Assembly (NCBI GenBank): GCA_031273585.1
Contig: JAISRP010000247.1
Coordinates: 1 to 6,867 of the forward strand
Length of the DNA: 6,867 nt
Direction of reading: 5' to 3'
Source of the DNA: Synergistaceae bacterium
GTDB lineage: Bacteria; Synergistota; Synergistia; Synergistales; Synergistaceae
Below the pieces are notes generated by a model. That model was given only the letters and a program-made list of their open reading frames with translations, made no database searches and was not told the origin of the DNA. Both the position numbers and the translations under genes were made by a program. The number at the start of each line of letters is the position of its first letter. The first letter of the stretch is position 1. Below, in pieces: positions 6,105 through 6,867 of this stretch.

Positions 6105-6135
6105 ATTATATCAGATTTCTCTCGCCGCAATGCAA
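6105..6135 (-). promoter_or_regulatory. Promoter of the isomerase gene (extended -10)
   Basis: On the minus strand, TGATATAAT (6105-6113) is a perfect extended -10 element. A fair -35 box, TTGCAT (6130-6135), sits 19 bases from TATAAT, a long spacer that the extended -10 could compensate for. The predicted start near 6098 gives a 72-base leader for the gene at 5415-6026. Confidence 0.65.
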
Positions 6136-6310
6136 AAAATTTTTTCGCAAAAATCCGCAGGGCGGGACCTTGGGGCTCTGCCCCAAACCCCGCCAGGGAG
6201 CAGGGCTCCCTGGACCCTATTCACTTTTTTTGATTTACCCAGCGGGTATATCAAAAAAAAGAAGCGGTTCGCGCCTCAGGAACTGGGGGGGGGGTGCGAG
6301 CCCCCCCTTG
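6131..6310. repeat. Hairpin-dense intergenic region
   Basis: At least five symmetric elements are packed here. They are an AAAAAATTTTTT palindrome (6134-6145); TTGGGGC-TCT-GCCCCAA (6170-6186), flanked by GGCGGG (6161-6166) and CCCGCC (6189-6194), which extend the stem; CCAGGGAGC-AGG-GCTCCCTGG (6193-6213), a perfect 9-bp stem; a long AT-rich inverted repeat, 6224-6240 against 6244-6261; and a G-run/C-run stem (6288-6294 with 6301-6307). The mix resembles intergenic mosaic repeats seen in several anaerobes rather than a single terminator, though that resemblance is from memory. The plus-strand open frames crossing it show no protein motifs. Confidence 0.6.
6285..6307 (-). terminator. GC hairpin after the Synerg-CTERM gene
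   Basis: A run of ten G (6285-6294) and a run of seven C (6301-6307) form a 7-bp all-GC stem with loop TGCGAG, 14 bases past the stop of the gene ending at 6321. On the minus strand the T-rich run follows only about 24 bases later (6253-6260), so it is not a textbook terminator, but its position suggests that it ends that transcript. Confidence 0.4.
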
Positions 6311-6320
6311 TCTCTTCGTC

Positions 6321-6867
6321 CTATCCGCCGCGCTTGTTTCGTGTCCGCAGGGCCGCGCCGAGAGCCGCCAGGCCGCCTATTAGGCCGAACGCGCCCGCGT
6401 CGCACCCGCTGCCGCCTTTGCTGCTGTCTCCACCGTTTTCGTCCTCATCGACGAAGTCCATTTCGACGCTTGCGCTCAACGCGTCTTCCCCGTTCCGCTT
6501 GAAGCCCGTCGCCTCGGAGTATGCGAGCACCTTCAGGCTCTCGAGCGTCACGATTTCGGAGTGGTGGGACGGGTCGTAATCCATCTCGATTGTCCGGCTC
6601 TGACCGCTCGCCAGGTACGGAATGTGCTTCGACCCAACGGGGATTCCATTCGCGTACAGGTTTACCTTGACGACCGGCAGGCCGCTCCTGCCCTCCGGCA
6701 AACCGTCCAGATGCACTGTCGTGGCGATCTTGAACGGCTTGTCCAGCGGAAGCGAACCATGATGAATTTCGTTGCCTTCCTCGTCGGTTGCCACTGCGGA
6801 TACGATGGAGAGTCCAGCTCCGGAGCCCTCCAGCGCCGCCCGCGCGTCCGCCGCGCTTGCGGCGCTC
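6321..6867 (-). CDS. Synerg-CTERM surface protein (partial, 3' end)
   Basis: The frame is open to the window edge, so only the last 181 residues are seen and the start lies outside; the GTG at 6792-6794 is an internal Val. Residues about 44-138 look like an Ig-like beta-sandwich of the CARDB type: VVKVNLYANGIPVG, then YLASGQSRTIEMDYDP, then a final strand ending SASVEMDF. After an acidic, Gly/Ser linker (139-154) come GCDAG (154-158, Cys155), a hydrophobic helix (about 158-172) and a basic tail RTRNKRGG. That is the layout of the Synerg-CTERM protein-sorting domain, in which the Cys near the start of the helix is the hallmark. By analogy with MYXO-CTERM-like signals, the protein is probably exported, processed near this Cys and anchored at the cell surface. 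What it binds is unknown, since the functional N-terminal part is missing. Confidence 0.85.
   Translation of the reverse strand, partial: SAASAADARAALEGSGAGLSIVSAVATDEEGNEIHHGSLPLDKPFKIATTVHLDGLPEGRSGLPVVKVNLYANGIPVGSKHIPYLASGQSRTIEMDYDPSHHSEIVTLESLKVLAYSEATGFKRNGEDALSASVEMDFVDEDENGGDSSKGGSGCDAGAFGLIGGLAALGAALRTRNKRGG

Noticed and set aside
6080..6579. Plus-strand frames of 140 and 164 codons over the hairpin region
   Set aside because: They translate the inverted repeats and the antisense of the Synerg-CTERM gene, and show no protein signature.

Overview
The window reads as a piece of a GC-rich genome from an anaerobic bacterium of the Synergistota. The best evidence is the C-terminus of the partial gene at the right edge: a Gly/Ser linker, a GCDAG motif, a short hydrophobic helix and a basic tail, which is the Synerg-CTERM type of sorting signal. 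An iron-sulfur type PurF fits an anaerobe. The genus cannot be fixed from the sequence.

All intact genes are on the minus strand. The core is a compact purine operon transcribed from about 5016 down to 385: purS, purQ, purL, purF. PurS, PurQ and the small-type PurL form the three-part FGAM synthetase (fourth step of IMP synthesis), and PurF catalyses the committed first step. purS/purQ and purQ/purL overlap by 4 bases (GTGA, ATGA), and purL/purF are 19 bases apart, so one transcript with coupled translation is likely. A near-consensus promoter (TTGACA, 17 bp, GATAAT) lies just upstream of purS.

Right of the operon, 4989-5414 is non-coding. It holds the pur promoter, crossing inverted repeats, a strong 16-bp hairpin and one copy of a dispersed repeat. 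Next come an exported cyclophilin-type peptidyl-prolyl isomerase (5415-6026) with its own extended -10 promoter and an operator-like palindrome, then a hairpin-dense intergenic stretch (about 6131-6310), then the 3' part of a Synerg-CTERM surface protein that runs off the window.

Left of the operon, 1-384 looks like a graveyard: a possible small inverted-repeat element (20-136), two copies of the dispersed repeat, and a 47-codon relic of an aldo/keto reductase that points at the end of purF. Same-orientation copies of the dispersed repeat (187-220 and 5277-5321) bracket the whole pur operon.

I see no CRISPR array, tRNA, rRNA, transposase or defence system, and no clearly new multi-gene system. 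The items most worth a second look are the repeat family around the operon, the altered motif in the C-terminal half of PurL, the structured DNA upstream of purS, and the Synerg-CTERM protein.
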